Assembly: GCF_000014065.1 (NCBI RefSeq)
Contig: NC_008044.1
Location: forward strand, 457,501-521,500
Reading direction: 5' to 3'
From: Ruegeria sp. TM1040
Lineage (GTDB): Bacteria > Pseudomonadota > Alphaproteobacteria > Rhodobacterales > Rhodobacteraceae
DNA: 64,000 nucleotides
The notes under the pieces are model-generated. The model saw only the letters and a list, made by a program, of their open reading frames with translations. It had not been told where the DNA came from and ran no database searches. Of the stretch, positions 53,842 through 62,926 are shown one piece after another (position 1 is the first letter of the stretch; each line of letters starts with the position of its first letter). The position numbers were made by a program, and so were the translations under genes.

Positions 53842-54309
53842 CTAGCGTGCCATATCCCTATCCGAAACGATGCCATCGCCGTCCCGATCAAGGCTCTGAG
53901 CGAAGCGGTCGGAATGGCGGTGAAACTCCCGCCTCGAGATCAGGCCATCCGCATCCGAGTCGGCAAAAGTGAAGGCGTCAATCCGGCCGGGGCTGGCCCT
54001 GTGCTCCTCATAGCCCTGACCCATCTGGCGGAAGCGGGTTCTGGTCTCTTGAAGCGAGCGATCAAACTCGTCCGCATCGATAAACCCATCGCCGTCCCGG
54101 TCGATCTGCTCGAACTTCTGATTGCGCACCAGGGCGACTTCGCTCACCGTCACCGCGCCATCGCCATCAAAATCGAGGCTCGCCAGAAAATCCGGATCTG
54201 CTCCTGCCGTCTGCGCGCCGAGGGTGGCAACCAGACAGAGTATGGCCAGCGTCAAAACGCGTGGCCCTGATGGTGCAGACGCGACAAAGGAAGGGAGGGG
54301 CTGGGCCAT
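53842..54309 (-). CDS. Exported EF-hand calcium-binding protein
   Basis: 155 aa. A signal peptide (~15-37, VLTLAILCLVATLGAQTAGA) precedes four canonical EF-hand loops: DFDGDGAVTVSE, DRDGDGFIDADE, DSDADGLISRRE and DRDGDGIVSDRD. The loops carry the 1-3-5-7-9-12 ligands, except loop four which ends with Asp. The protein should bind about four Ca2+ in the periplasm, but its partner is unknown. AAGGTG lies before the ATG. No adjacent calcium-dependent gene is evident. Confidence 0.9.
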   Translation of the reverse strand: MAQPLPSFVASAPSGPRVLTLAILCLVATLGAQTAGADPDFLASLDFDGDGAVTVSEVALVRNQKFEQIDRDGDGFIDADEFDRSLQETRTRFRQMGQGYEEHRASPGRIDAFTFADSDADGLISRREFHRHSDRFAQSLDRDGDGIVSDRDMAR

Positions 54310-54414
54310 GAGACACCTTGCAGTTGTTGCTTGTGTTGCTTGTCTCTGAGTTAAGCGCGCAGGTCCCGGTTTTTGAGGGGCTCCTGTTACAAAAGCGTCA
54401 TTTTTTCAATCGGC

Positions 54415-55068
54415 TCATGTAGTGGTCAAGACCAGACAGAGGTTGTTTGCGGGCATGTGGTTTGGCGGTGCCATCTGCAATCCGGCTTCGGCGGCCCAGA
54501 TCGAGACGGTTTCGACGTTCTTGTAGCCGATGTCCGGGTCATGCTCTGTGAGGGCTGTGTGAAACGCTTTGTCACCTGCGCTCACCAAAAGGCCCTCGCG
54601 CGAGAAGGGGCCATAAATCAGCAAACGTCCAGAGCGTGTCAGCGCGGTGGCCGCTTCTGACAGCAAGGTTTGGGCTTCGGTGTTGCTGATCAGGTGTAAG
54701 AGGTTCGAGAGCACAATCAGATCAAAGGGTCCGATCAGCGCGCCCCATCCCTCTGTGGTGGCATCCAGCGCCGCGGCGGGTGCGATGTTCGTGAGACCGG
54801 CCTCACTGGCATAGGCATCAATGCTGGCGCGTCTGCTCGGGTCTATGTCGCTGGGATGCCACGCAATGTCTGGCAAGGCGCGGGCATAGCCAATCACGTG
54901 CTGGCCGGTGCCACTGGCGATTTCAAGCGCCCGGCCCCGCTGGGGCGCATGCTGGGATACGATTTGAAGCAGGGGCTCCAGATTACGCGCCGCAGAAGGG
55001 GCAAAGAGCTTGCCACCCTCACTTTGCTCGGCGACCGAAGCCTGGCCCGGGACGGAACGAAAGGGCAT
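54415..55068 (-). CDS. DUF938 family SAM-dependent methyltransferase-like protein
   Basis: 217 aa. LFAPSAARNLEPLL opens the DUF938 domain, and the SAM-binding loop is ALEIASGTGQHVIGYARALP (~48-67), followed by WHPSDIDPSRRASI and NLLHLISNTEAQ. The family is related to class I methyltransferases, with unknown substrate. The start overlaps the FAD oxidoreductase stop by one base (TGATG), so this is the last gene of a three-gene operon. Confidence 0.88.
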   Translation of the reverse strand: MPFRSVPGQASVAEQSEGGKLFAPSAARNLEPLLQIVSQHAPQRGRALEIASGTGQHVIGYARALPDIAWHPSDIDPSRRASIDAYASEAGLTNIAPAAALDATTEGWGALIGPFDLIVLSNLLHLISNTEAQTLLSEAATALTRSGRLLIYGPFSREGLLVSAGDKAFHTALTEHDPDIGYKNVETVSIWAAEAGLQMAPPNHMPANNLCLVLTTT

Positions 55069-56153
55069 CAGCGCAACCTCGCAGGATCAAGAGCGTCAAT
55101 GATGTGAGGAGCGATCTCTGGGCGCTGCCCTGTCATCAGGTCGCGCAGTAGCCGGGCCGAGGCAGGGGCGCTTTGAAACCCGTAGCCACCTTGGCCCGCG
55201 TACCACCAGAATCCGGGATGATCCGGATCCTCGCCAATAACCGGCACACCGTCGGGAGCGAAACTGCGCAATCCGGCCCAGCTGGTTTCGAGCCGTGTAA
55301 CGGGCGTGGTCACCATCTCCTCGTAGCGCGCAAGCCCCTCCGCCAGTACCATGTCATCCGCCCAGGCGTCCTGTGGAGGCAGGGGATCAGCATCCGCAGG
55401 CGAAACCAGAAGCTTGCCCGCTTGGGGTTTGGCGTACCAGGCCTCTCCCACGCCCATGAGCATAGGCCAGTTGGCGACGTCTCGACCCTCTGGGGCAGGC
55501 AGTTGCGCGATGGAGCGGCGTTTGGGCTGGAGCCCGATCGGAGTGACCCCGGCGGTTTCTGCGATGATGTCTGCCCAAGCCCCGGCAGCGTTGACGATCT
55601 GGCGGGCCTCATATTGGGTGTCGCGGGTTTCAACGCGCCAGCCCTTGTCGGTGCGCGAGATCGTCATCACCTCCTGTCGCAAGACCGTTTGGCCACCCTG
55701 CCGGCGCAGGTCTTTGGTCCAGTCTCCCATCAACCGGTCGGTGTCGATGTCGGTTGCCGTGTCATGAAGCGCAGCAAAGGCGACGACCTCCCGGTTCAGG
55801 ATCGGCACCCGTGCCAGCGCATCGTTGATGGGAATCTCCTGAAGATCGAGTTCCGCAAGATCTGCATCAAACGCTGCGCGTTGATCCGCGCGCCCAACGA
55901 GCATCAGTCCGCGCGGGCTGAGATATGTCTCGCGCCCCTCGCCGGGGGCCTCGAAAAAGGTGCGGCTGGCCCGCGACAGTGCCTTGATGGCAGGAGGGCC
56001 ATAGTCCTGCTCAAACATCGCGGCAGAGCGCCCGGAGGCGTGGTAGCCAAGCACCTCCTCGCGTTCCAGCACCACCACCTGATGCGATGGCGACAAATGT
56101 GCCGCTGCACCAAGCCCGGCCACTCCGCCGCCGATGATCAGAGTGTCTATCAT
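55068..56153 (-). CDS. FAD-dependent oxidoreductase (DAO family)
   Basis: 361 aa. The N-terminal dinucleotide loop is TLIIGGGVAGLGAAAHLS (~4-21), then VLEREEVLGYHASGRSAAMF (flavin-contacting HASGRSA), and the C-terminal GWAGLRSFAPDGVPVIGEDP-type closing (SWAGLRSFAPDG...GQGGYGFQSAP). The DAO superfamily deaminates amino acids or oxidises secondary amines; this protein resembles the D-amino-acid/glycine-oxidase and D-arginine dehydrogenase side, but the substrate is not determined. It overlaps the aldo/keto reductase gene by 4 nt (ATGA) and DUF938 by 1 nt. Confidence 0.9.
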   Translation of the reverse strand: MIDTLIIGGGVAGLGAAAHLSPSHQVVVLEREEVLGYHASGRSAAMFEQDYGPPAIKALSRASRTFFEAPGEGRETYLSPRGLMLVGRADQRAAFDADLAELDLQEIPINDALARVPILNREVVAFAALHDTATDIDTDRLMGDWTKDLRRQGGQTVLRQEVMTISRTDKGWRVETRDTQYEARQIVNAAGAWADIIAETAGVTPIGLQPKRRSIAQLPAPEGRDVANWPMLMGVGEAWYAKPQAGKLLVSPADADPLPPQDAWADDMVLAEGLARYEEMVTTPVTRLETSWAGLRSFAPDGVPVIGEDPDHPGFWWYAGQGGYGFQSAPASARLLRDLMTGQRPEIAPHIIDALDPARLR

Positions 56154-57097
56154 GCTTCTTCGAGCCGGTCCGTGGCGGGGGCCGGGCGGGGGCTCAGGGC
56201 TTCGATACGCGCATAAAGTTCTGGAGACATGTCAAATTCCGTGGCCTTGAGCGAGGGCGCAAGCTGGGTTGCGGAACGTGCCGAGAGGATCGGAGCCGGG
56301 CGCGCGGGGTGGCCTGCGGCCCATGCGACTGCCAGCGTCGCGGGATCGGTGCCAAGATCCTCGGCCAAGTGCAGAAGATCGGAGGCTGTCCGGTGCATCC
56401 AATCCTGGCCATAGCGGGCACGATAGTTTTCATCCTCGCTCAACCGACCTGTGCCGCCTTGCGCATATTTCCCGGTCAAGAGCCCGCCGCCCAGCGGCGA
56501 ATAGGGTACGGGCAAAATCCCCTGGTCGGCACACATCGGCAGGATTTCCACCTCGGCCTGTCGTTTCACCAGCGAGTACATCGGCTGTAGCACGTCAATC
56601 CGGAGGCCCAGTCGCGCCGCGAGAGCAACGGCTTTCATGACCTGCCAGGCGGCGAAGTTTGACAGGCCAACATGGCGGATGTGCCCTTCCTGTTTAAGTT
56701 CGGCAAAACAGGTCAGCGTGTCCTCGAGCGGGGTTTCAGGGTCAAACCGGTGCAAATACAGAAGATCCACCTGATCGAGCTTCAGGCGCTGTCGGCACTG
56801 ATCGAACTGCGCTCGCATATTCGCCGCGCTGGCGCCGCCGGTGAAGCCAACCTTGGTCGCGACATAGAGGCTCTCGCGGTCCTTGGCGATCAACTGACCG
56901 AGGATCTCTTCGCTGGCGCCCTCGGTATAGAGCCACGCGGTATCAAAATGGCGCAGACCTGCTGCGCGGCAGGCCTCATACATTTCGGCAGAGGCCTGCG
57001 CATCGGCGCGTCCGCCAAATTGCATGCAGCCAAAGGCGAACCGGCCAACGTCATGGCCATCAAGGGTGGTGAGCGGGGGGCAAGTCTGAGCAGTCAT
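56150..57097 (-). CDS. Aldo/keto reductase
   Basis: 315 aa, TIM-barrel NADPH oxidoreductase. The catalytic tetrad is visible: Asp in HFDTAWLYTEG, Tyr in the same stretch, Lys in VATKVGF, His in LLYLHRFDPET. NADPH-binding residues lie in the late APILSARSATQL segment. It most resembles the sugar/aldehyde-type AKR11-13 groups. I choose the ATG at 57097 because homology begins after PLTTL; an ATG at 57157 would add 20 residues, and neither has a strong ribosome site. First gene of the operon with the FAD oxidoreductase and DUF938. Confidence 0.9.
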   Translation of the reverse strand: MTAQTCPPLTTLDGHDVGRFAFGCMQFGGRADAQASAEMYEACRAAGLRHFDTAWLYTEGASEEILGQLIAKDRESLYVATKVGFTGGASAANMRAQFDQCRQRLKLDQVDLLYLHRFDPETPLEDTLTCFAELKQEGHIRHVGLSNFAAWQVMKAVALAARLGLRIDVLQPMYSLVKRQAEVEILPMCADQGILPVPYSPLGGGLLTGKYAQGGTGRLSEDENYRARYGQDWMHRTASDLLHLAEDLGTDPATLAVAWAAGHPARPAPILSARSATQLAPSLKATEFDMSPELYARIEALSPRPAPATDRLEEA

Positions 57098-57214
57098 GCG
57101 CCGGAGACTGACACGCAGACCGGGCGCGCGCAACGCAGAGTTTGGCCTGATCATCACGACGCGGCAGCGGCAACGTGAGTGGATGTTTCACCGTCTAGCG
57201 GTTAGATCTGGATC

Positions 57215-57823
57215 ATGTTTGATGCCAAGATCCGCCCCCTCATCGACCCGTTTCTGAATGCGCAGGGCGCCCGGCTTGCCGCGCGCGGCGTCACGGCCAA
57301 TCAGGTCACCCTTGCCGGGCTTGGTCTTGGGCTTGCGTCAGCCGGGCTGATCGCAATTGGCCTGACCTGTTGGGCGCTGGCATTCCTGTTGGCGTCGCGG
57401 ATGGCGGATGGGCTGGATGGAGCCGTGGCCCGTCAGCACGCCCCAAGTGATTTTGGTGGCTACCTCGATATTGTCTGTGATTTTGTATTCTACGGCGCTG
57501 TACCGCTTGGATTTGTGGCGCTTGCCCCCGAAGCAAACGGATTGGCCGGGGCGTTCCTGTTGTGCAGCTTTTACGCCAATGGAGCGAGTTTCCTGGGCTA
57601 TGCGGTGCTGGCAGAAAAACGCGAAATGAAGACTTCTGCGCGCGGGGTGAAAACGCTCTACTTCACCGGGGGGCTCCTTGAGGGTGCAGAAACCATCGGC
57701 TTTTTTGTGGTTCTGTGTCTCTGGCCCGACGGGTTTGCGCCACTGGCCTATGTGTTTGGAACCCTGTGTTTTGCGACGGCTGCATCGCGGGTCGTATTGG
57801 CCGCAAAGGTGTTCTCGGCCTGA
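57215..57823 (+). CDS. CDP-alcohol phosphatidyltransferase family membrane protein
   Basis: 202 aa with about five or six membrane segments. The catalytic signature D(x2)DG(x2)AR(x8)G(x3)D(x3)D is complete: DGLDGAVARQHAPSDFGG-YLDIVCD (~64-90). The family joins a CDP-activated diacylglycerol or alcohol to a second alcohol in phospholipid synthesis. Which lipid is made is not evident; PgsA and PssA are usually encoded elsewhere and this shorter form may be a paralogue. It is divergent from the aldo/keto reductase operon. Confidence 0.88.
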   Translation: MFDAKIRPLIDPFLNAQGARLAARGVTANQVTLAGLGLGLASAGLIAIGLTCWALAFLLASRMADGLDGAVARQHAPSDFGGYLDIVCDFVFYGAVPLGFVALAPEANGLAGAFLLCSFYANGASFLGYAVLAEKREMKTSARGVKTLYFTGGLLEGAETIGFFVVLCLWPDGFAPLAYVFGTLCFATAASRVVLAAKVFSA

Positions 57824-58091
57824 ACATCTGCACCGTGTCGCGCCGCCCTGGGTCTGCGCCCCGATGGATGCAGGATCTCTTGGAACTGGCGACTGCCACC
57901 ACAGCGCGTGCGGATGCAGAATTGGCGGAACGTGCGGTCTGCGCATCTGGCGCTGCGTCGGAGCATGTAGTTCGTTAGGGACGCCTCGAATGTGCCAAAT
58001 TCCGCAACCCGGCGATACCACAGACGGCCTCCGACAAAAAAGACCCGCCTGTGCTGGCGGGTCTTTCAAGGTCTCAGGTGACGATCGCCGA
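57824..58091. other. Intergenic region between the phosphatidyltransferase gene and the BMP gene
   Basis: 268 nt between two convergent genes. A 36-codon frame (57868-57978) begins MQDLLELATATTARADAE, but it has no ribosome site and I do not recognise it. The only strong element is the hairpin at 58036-58066. Confidence 0.4.
58036..58066 (-). terminator. Rho-independent terminator of the BMP binding-protein operon
   Basis: AAAGACCCGCC / GGCGGGTCTTT, an 11-bp perfect stem with a 6-nt loop. On the minus strand the A-run on its left becomes a run of T following the stem. The plus-strand exit also has TTT, so it may serve both convergent genes. Confidence 0.85.
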
Positions 58092-59168
58092 TTATTCGGG
58101 GATCGTGCCTTCGATGCCTTCAACGTAGAAGTTCATGCCAGCAAGGGTGCCGTCGTCCGCAGTTTCACCTTCGGCGAGGAACACCGAGCCGTCCTGCTTT
58201 TTCAGCGGGCCGGTGAAGGGGTGGTATTCGCCAGAGGCGATCGCGTCCTTCAGAGCCAGCGCTTCGGCTTTGACGTCTTCAGGAACCGCATCGGTGATCT
58301 CGCCAATACCGACCATGCCCGGGCCGATACCGTCCCAGGTGTCAACAGACGTCCAGGTGCCGTCCATGACCGCTTTGGTGCGCGCGATATAATAGGGCGC
58401 CCAGTTGTCGATGATGGAGGAGACGCGCGGCTTGGGCGCATACTCGGCCATGTCGGAGGCCTGACCAAAGGTGATCACGTTGCCTGCGGCCTGCGCTGCG
58501 GCTTGCGGGGCGGTGGAGTCTGTGTGCTGCAGAATGACATCTGCGCCCTGCTCGATCAGCACCTTCGCAGCGTCCGCTTCCTTGGCGGGGTCAAACCAGG
58601 TGAAGGCCCAGACGATCTTGAACTGCACGTCGGGGTTTACTTTCTTGGCGTGGATATAGGCCGAGTTGATGCCGCGAATTACTTCCGGGATCGGATAAGA
58701 GCCAATGTAGCCGATGATGTTGCTCTCGGTCATATGACCCGCAATAACGCCTTGCACGGCGCGACCTTCGTAGAACCGGGCCGAGTAGGTCGACACGTTT
58801 TCCGCGCGCTTGTAGCCGGTGGCGTGTTCGAATTTCACGTTCGGGAACTTCTTGGCGACATTGATGGTCGGATCCATGTACCCAAAGGAGGTGGTGAAGA
58901 TCAGATCCGCACCCTGAAGAGCCATCTGCGTGATCACGCGCTCGGCGTCTGGGCCTTCGGCAACATTTTCAACATAGACGGTTTCAACCGCGTCGCCGAA
59001 CTCCTCGACAACCGCTTTGCGGCCCTGATCGTGCTCGTAGGTCCAGCCGCCATCTCCGACGGGGCCAACATAGACAAAGCCGACTTTGGTTTTGTCCTCG
59101 GCCAGCGCGCCACCGGCGGCCAGACCCAGTGCAACCGCTGCACTGGCAAGAAGTTTGGTGAGTTTCAT
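58092..59168 (-). CDS. BMP/PnrA family ABC transporter substrate-binding protein (nucleoside/purine type)
   Basis: 358 aa. A signal peptide (~1-23, LASAAVALGLAAGGALAE) is followed by the BMP fold: VGFVYVGPVGDGGWTYEHD, FTTSFGYMDPTINVAKKFPNV, ATGYKRAENVSTYSARFYEGR, and IIGYIGSYPIPEVIRGIN. Members bind purine nucleosides (PnrA) or related compounds, delivering them to the permeases encoded just upstream. The ATG at 59168 follows a GGGGGA site. Neighbouring xdh genes point to a purine substrate. Last gene of the operon, ending at a strong terminator. Confidence 0.92.
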   Translation of the reverse strand: MKLTKLLASAAVALGLAAGGALAEDKTKVGFVYVGPVGDGGWTYEHDQGRKAVVEEFGDAVETVYVENVAEGPDAERVITQMALQGADLIFTTSFGYMDPTINVAKKFPNVKFEHATGYKRAENVSTYSARFYEGRAVQGVIAGHMTESNIIGYIGSYPIPEVIRGINSAYIHAKKVNPDVQFKIVWAFTWFDPAKEADAAKVLIEQGADVILQHTDSTAPQAAAQAAGNVITFGQASDMAEYAPKPRVSSIIDNWAPYYIARTKAVMDGTWTSVDTWDGIGPGMVGIGEITDAVPEDVKAEALALKDAIASGEYHPFTGPLKKQDGSVFLAEGETADDGTLAGMNFYVEGIEGTIPE

Positions 59169-59285
59169 GTGATGGGTTCCCCCTGATTGGTTCCATGTTT
59201 GAATGTCCGCCCCGGTTCGATCCGAGACTGGACAGGTCTTGATCGGCGCAGGCAAACACCCCGCACCTGCCATAGGCCTCCGACG

Positions 59286-60206
59286 TCAGCGGGAGGCGTG
59301 AAAACTCCGGCCAAGCGACGCTGGCGCGCTGCTCTTGTCGGCGGAAAGAATGACGAGCACCAGAATAGTGATCAGATACGGCGACATTGCCAGATATTCC
59401 ACCGGGATAGCAACGCCCGCCGCCTGAAGATTAAGCTGCACCACGGTCACACCGCCAAAAAGATAGGCACCCAAAAGCGCGCGCCATGGCTTCCAGCTGG
59501 CAAAGACCACCAGCGCCAATGCAATCCAGCCAATCCCGGCTGTCATGCCCTCGGTCCATTGCGGGACGCGGATCAGGCTGATGTAGGCCCCGCCAAGCCC
59601 CGCGCAGGCACCTCCAAATAGGATCGCAAGCGTGCGGATCTTGACCACCTTATAGCCCAGTGCATGCGCCGCGTCGTGGTTTTCACCCACCGCGCGCAGG
59701 ATGAGGCCAACGCGGGAGTATTTGAGCACTGCCCAAACCGCAGCCGTGAGAGCAATCCCGAAATAGAGCACGACATCATGGCCAAATAGGATTCGGCCAA
59801 CCACGGGCAGATCCGAGAGAAGAGGAATGTCCACGCGCCCCATCTGAGGAGGTTTCACGCCTACGTATCGCTGCCCCATGAGCGCGGACAGGCCGAGCCC
59901 AAATAGCGTCAGCGCCAGACCCGAGGCCACCTGGTTGGCCAGCGCCACCTGGGTCATGATCACGAACAATAGCGACAAGAGCGCCCCGGCCGCGGCCGCG
60001 GCGACAAATCCCAATAGCGGAGAGCCCGTCTCGACCGCGGTTGCAAACCCGGCAATAGCCCCGACGATCATCATACCTTCAACGCCGAGGTTCAGAACGC
60101 CGGATTTCTCCACCACCAGCTCGCCGATAGCGGCCAGCAGCAACGGGGTCGCCGCCACCATCAGAGAGGCGATGAGAAGGACTGGATTGATAGCAGACAG
60201 ATCCAT
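59286..60206 (-). CDS. ABC transporter permease (BMP-associated, second permease)
   Basis: 306 aa, eight or more membrane segments. Family sequence includes LLLAAIGELVVEKSGVLNLGVEGMMIVGA at the N-terminus (typical of NupC/YufQ-type permeases of the ribose/nucleoside class) and AVGENHDAAHALGYKVVKIRTLAILFGGACAGLGGAYISL in the EAA-like region. It overlaps the preceding permease gene by one base. Partner of the larger permease, the two-domain ATPase and the BMP binding protein. Confidence 0.93.
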   Translation of the reverse strand: MDLSAINPVLLIASLMVAATPLLLAAIGELVVEKSGVLNLGVEGMMIVGAIAGFATAVETGSPLLGFVAAAAAGALLSLLFVIMTQVALANQVASGLALTLFGLGLSALMGQRYVGVKPPQMGRVDIPLLSDLPVVGRILFGHDVVLYFGIALTAAVWAVLKYSRVGLILRAVGENHDAAHALGYKVVKIRTLAILFGGACAGLGGAYISLIRVPQWTEGMTAGIGWIALALVVFASWKPWRALLGAYLFGGVTVVQLNLQAAGVAIPVEYLAMSPYLITILVLVILSADKSSAPASLGRSFHASR

Positions 60207-61288
60207 CAGAGCGCCTCCGGCTTGCCAATTGCGATGCGGTAGTTGGTGAGCAGATCAAGCGCCAGCAAGAAGAACAACAGCATGCCCTGAAAAACCTGAA
60301 TGGCCGACGAAGGCAGGCCGAGATTGCCCTGCGCAATGTCGCCGCCAATGTATGTCAACGCCATCAAGGCGCCTGCCAGCAGGATACCCACCGGATGCAG
60401 GCGCCCCAGAAAGGCCACGATGATCGCGGTAAACCCGTAGCCCACGTTGAAATCGATGGAGACCTGGCCCGAAGGCCCAGAGACCTCGAACATGCCTGCA
60501 AGCCCTGCCAGAGCGCCAGACATCCCAAGGCAAAACAGAACCAGCCGGGCGGGTTTAACGCCTGCAAACCGGGCCGCCCGCGGTGCTTCGCCGGTCAGGC
60601 GGATGTGATATCCGAGCATATGCCGGTTCAGCAGCACGTAGGAGAAAATCACCGCAATCATCGCCGCGACAACACCCCAGTGCATGCCGGTTCCGGCAAT
60701 CAGTTCAGCGTTGTGGGCGCTCTCGTATTGTTGCAGGTTGCGCGATCCCGGAAAGCCAAAGCCTTCGGGGTTTTTCATCAACCCCAGCGACATGGATGCA
60801 AGCAACTGCTCGGCCACATAGACCAGCATCAAGGATACGAGGATTTCATTGGTGCCAAAACGGGTTTTGAGCACCGCTGGAATCATCGCCCAGGCCCAGC
60901 CCCCTAAGGCACCCGCCAGAACCATCAGCGGAAAGATCACCCAGGAGTCCGTGGGATAGAACGCCAACCCCACACCTGCGCCGGTCAAAGCACCGATGAT
61001 GTATTGCCCTTCGGCGCCAATGTTCCAGATCCCCGCACGAAACCCAAGGCTCAGTCCGATTGCGATCAGAACCAGCGGAGCGCCCTTAACCAGAAGCTGC
61101 GGGCGATAATAAAAGGCGAACTCGCCAAACAGTGGCTCCCAAAAGATCGTTCGGATTGCCTCGACGGGGTTTTTGCCGAGGGTCGCGAACAACAGCCCTC
61201 CCATCACCATTGTCGCAAGCACCGCCAGCAGCGGTGTCGCCATGGACCACACCCGCGATGGCTGCGGTCGTTTCTCTAGCCGGATCAT
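60206..61288 (-). CDS. ABC transporter permease (BMP-associated, first permease)
   Basis: 360 aa. Polytopic, with VLIAIGLSLGFRAGIWNIGAEGQYIIGAL near the middle (the NIGAEGQ signature of this permease class), GTNEILVSLMLVYVAEQLL, and LTGEAPRAARFAGVKPARLVLFCLGMSGALAGLAGMFEV for the ATPase-contact loop. The ATG at 61288 is chosen because an AGAGGG site lies 9 nt before it; an upstream ATG lies in the intergenic repeat zone. About 120 nt separate it from the ATPase gene, containing repeat copy C. Confidence 0.92.
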   Translation of the reverse strand: MIRLEKRPQPSRVWSMATPLLAVLATMVMGGLLFATLGKNPVEAIRTIFWEPLFGEFAFYYRPQLLVKGAPLVLIAIGLSLGFRAGIWNIGAEGQYIIGALTGAGVGLAFYPTDSWVIFPLMVLAGALGGWAWAMIPAVLKTRFGTNEILVSLMLVYVAEQLLASMSLGLMKNPEGFGFPGSRNLQQYESAHNAELIAGTGMHWGVVAAMIAVIFSYVLLNRHMLGYHIRLTGEAPRAARFAGVKPARLVLFCLGMSGALAGLAGMFEVSGPSGQVSIDFNVGYGFTAIIVAFLGRLHPVGILLAGALMALTYIGGDIAQGNLGLPSSAIQVFQGMLLFFLLALDLLTNYRIAIGKPEAL

Positions 61289-61330
61289 CCCTCTTGTCCC
61301 TCTTGGCCGGATCTTTGTGTTCCGGTTCTT

Positions 61331-61353
61331 TTCATCTTCTTCCAAATATCCCC
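61331..61353 (-). repeat. Dispersed intergenic repeat, copy C
   Basis: On the minus strand it reads GGGGATATTTGGAAGAAGAT then GAA, the cleanest example of the motif shared with 27742-27765 and 47315-47371. It lies between the ATPase gene and the first permease gene and is preceded on the minus strand by a GC-rich GGAAGCCTCCGG stretch. Confidence 0.6.
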
Positions 61354-61405
61354 GCCGGAGGCTTCCGCCCCGAGCGTCACTTCCCCAAAGTCCGCGACAA
61401 GTGCG

Positions 61406-62926
61406 CTACACATGCGCCACTTCCATGCCATGTGCACCGCCCATCATCAGGCCGATCTCATCCACCGTCAGCTCCCCCGTGGGGCGCGGGGCGGACAGAC
61501 GACCCTCATTGAGGGCGGCGAAATTGTCGGAGATTTCCATCAGCTCATCGAGATCCTGACTGATGCAGATCACCGCAGTCCCCTGCGCGGCAAGATCAAG
61601 TAGCGACTGCCGTATTGCCGCCGCCGCCGCCGCATCCACGCCCCATGTGGGCTGGTTCACGATCAGGACCTCGGGGCGCTGCAGCACCTCACGGCCAATG
61701 ACGAACTTCTGCAAATTCCCACCAGAGAGCGAGCGCGCCGCGTTCTCCGGTCCCGGTGTGCGCACATCAAACGCCTTGATGATCTTCTCTGCAAAGGACT
61801 TGGTCGCCCCCCATTTCAAAAAACCGTTCTGCTCCAGCCCCTCGCGCACCGACCCGGTCAAAAGCGCATTTTCGGTCAGGCTCATATCCGGCGCGGCGGC
61901 ATGGCCCAGGCGCTCTTCTGGAGCACTGAGGACACCAAGAGCGCGGCGCGCGGTTGGGCCCATTCGCCCGATGGGCTGGCCGTCGAATTTCACCGCGTCG
62001 CGGGCTGTGGTCACCTCACCCGACATCACTGATAGCAGCTCGTCCTGCCCGTTGCCTGCAACACCACCAATGCCAAGGATCTCGCCCCGACGCACGGTCA
62101 GGTGCACATTCTTCAACGCGGTGCCAAATGCCGAAGGCGCGGGCACCGAAAGGCCAGAAATATCCAGTGCCACATCACCAAATCTGCGCGCGCCGCGTTC
62201 CGGCGTCTTGAGCGCGCTACCCACCATCAGTTCTGCCATCTCGCGGGCAGAGGTCTCGCGCGGCACGCATTCGCCCACATTCTTGCCGAGCCGCAGGATC
62301 GTCGCGTGGTCGCAGAGCGCGCGGATTTCTTCGAGCTTGTGCGAGATATAAAGGATCGAGGTCCCTTCGGACTTCAGCTTGCGCAGGGTCTCAAAGAGGA
62401 TCTCCACCTCTTGCGGTGTCAGAACTGATGTCGGCTCGTCCATGATCAGAAGCTTTGGGTCCTGCAGCAGGCAGCGAATGATCTCCACCCGCTGACGCTC
62501 GCCCGCCGAAAGGTCTCCGACCGTGCGGTAAGGATCGAGCGGCAGCCCATAGGCTTCGGACACCTCACGGATCCGGGCCGCCAGATCACGCAGCGCCGGT
62601 GGGCTCTCCATGCCAAGGGCAATGTTTTCTGCCACATTCAGCGCATCAAATAGCGAAAAATGCTGAAATACCATGGCAATGCCGTCTGCGCGCGCTTGAC
62701 GCGGCTCGGAGGGCTCATAGGCCGCTCCGCGCAGGGTCATGCGACCGGAATCCGGTTTCACGAGGCCATAGATCATCTTCACGAGTGTCGATTTTCCGGC
62801 ACCGTTTTCACCCAGAAGCGCATGCACCTCGCCTGTGCCGATGGTGAAGGAGACCTGGTCATTGGCGACGACGCCGGGATAGGCCTTGGTGAGGCCGTCA
62901 AGGGTCAGAAGGGGAGGCGTGCTCAC
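61406..62926 (-). CDS. ABC transporter ATP-binding protein with two nucleotide-binding domains
   Basis: 506 aa, tandem ABC modules. Domain 1: Walker A GENGAGKSTLVKMI (~36-49), signature LSAGERQRVEI, Walker B LLIMDEPTSVLTPQE. Domain 2: Walker A region is degenerate (GGVAGNGQDELLSV), with signature LSGGNLQKFVIGR and Walker B EVLIVNQPTWGVDAAAAA, where the catalytic Glu is Gln. This pairing of one consensus and one degenerate site is typical of the ribose/nucleoside (BMP) family. The start codon is GTG overlapping the xdhC stop, coupling uptake to purine oxidation. Confidence 0.93.
   Translation of the reverse strand: MSTPPLLTLDGLTKAYPGVVANDQVSFTIGTGEVHALLGENGAGKSTLVKMIYGLVKPDSGRMTLRGAAYEPSEPRQARADGIAMVFQHFSLFDALNVAENIALGMESPPALRDLAARIREVSEAYGLPLDPYRTVGDLSAGERQRVEIIRCLLQDPKLLIMDEPTSVLTPQEVEILFETLRKLKSEGTSILYISHKLEEIRALCDHATILRLGKNVGECVPRETSAREMAELMVGSALKTPERGARRFGDVALDISGLSVPAPSAFGTALKNVHLTVRRGEILGIGGVAGNGQDELLSVMSGEVTTARDAVKFDGQPIGRMGPTARRALGVLSAPEERLGHAAAPDMSLTENALLTGSVREGLEQNGFLKWGATKSFAEKIIKAFDVRTPGPENAARSLSGGNLQKFVIGREVLQRPEVLIVNQPTWGVDAAAAAAIRQSLLDLAAQGTAVICISQDLDELMEISDNFAALNEGRLSAPRPTGELTVDEIGLMMGGAHGMEVAHV

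Noticed and set aside
57868-57978. A 36-codon frame after the phosphatidyltransferase gene
   Set aside because: It has no ribosome site, no recognisable sequence and lies between convergent genes. I list it only within the intergenic entry.
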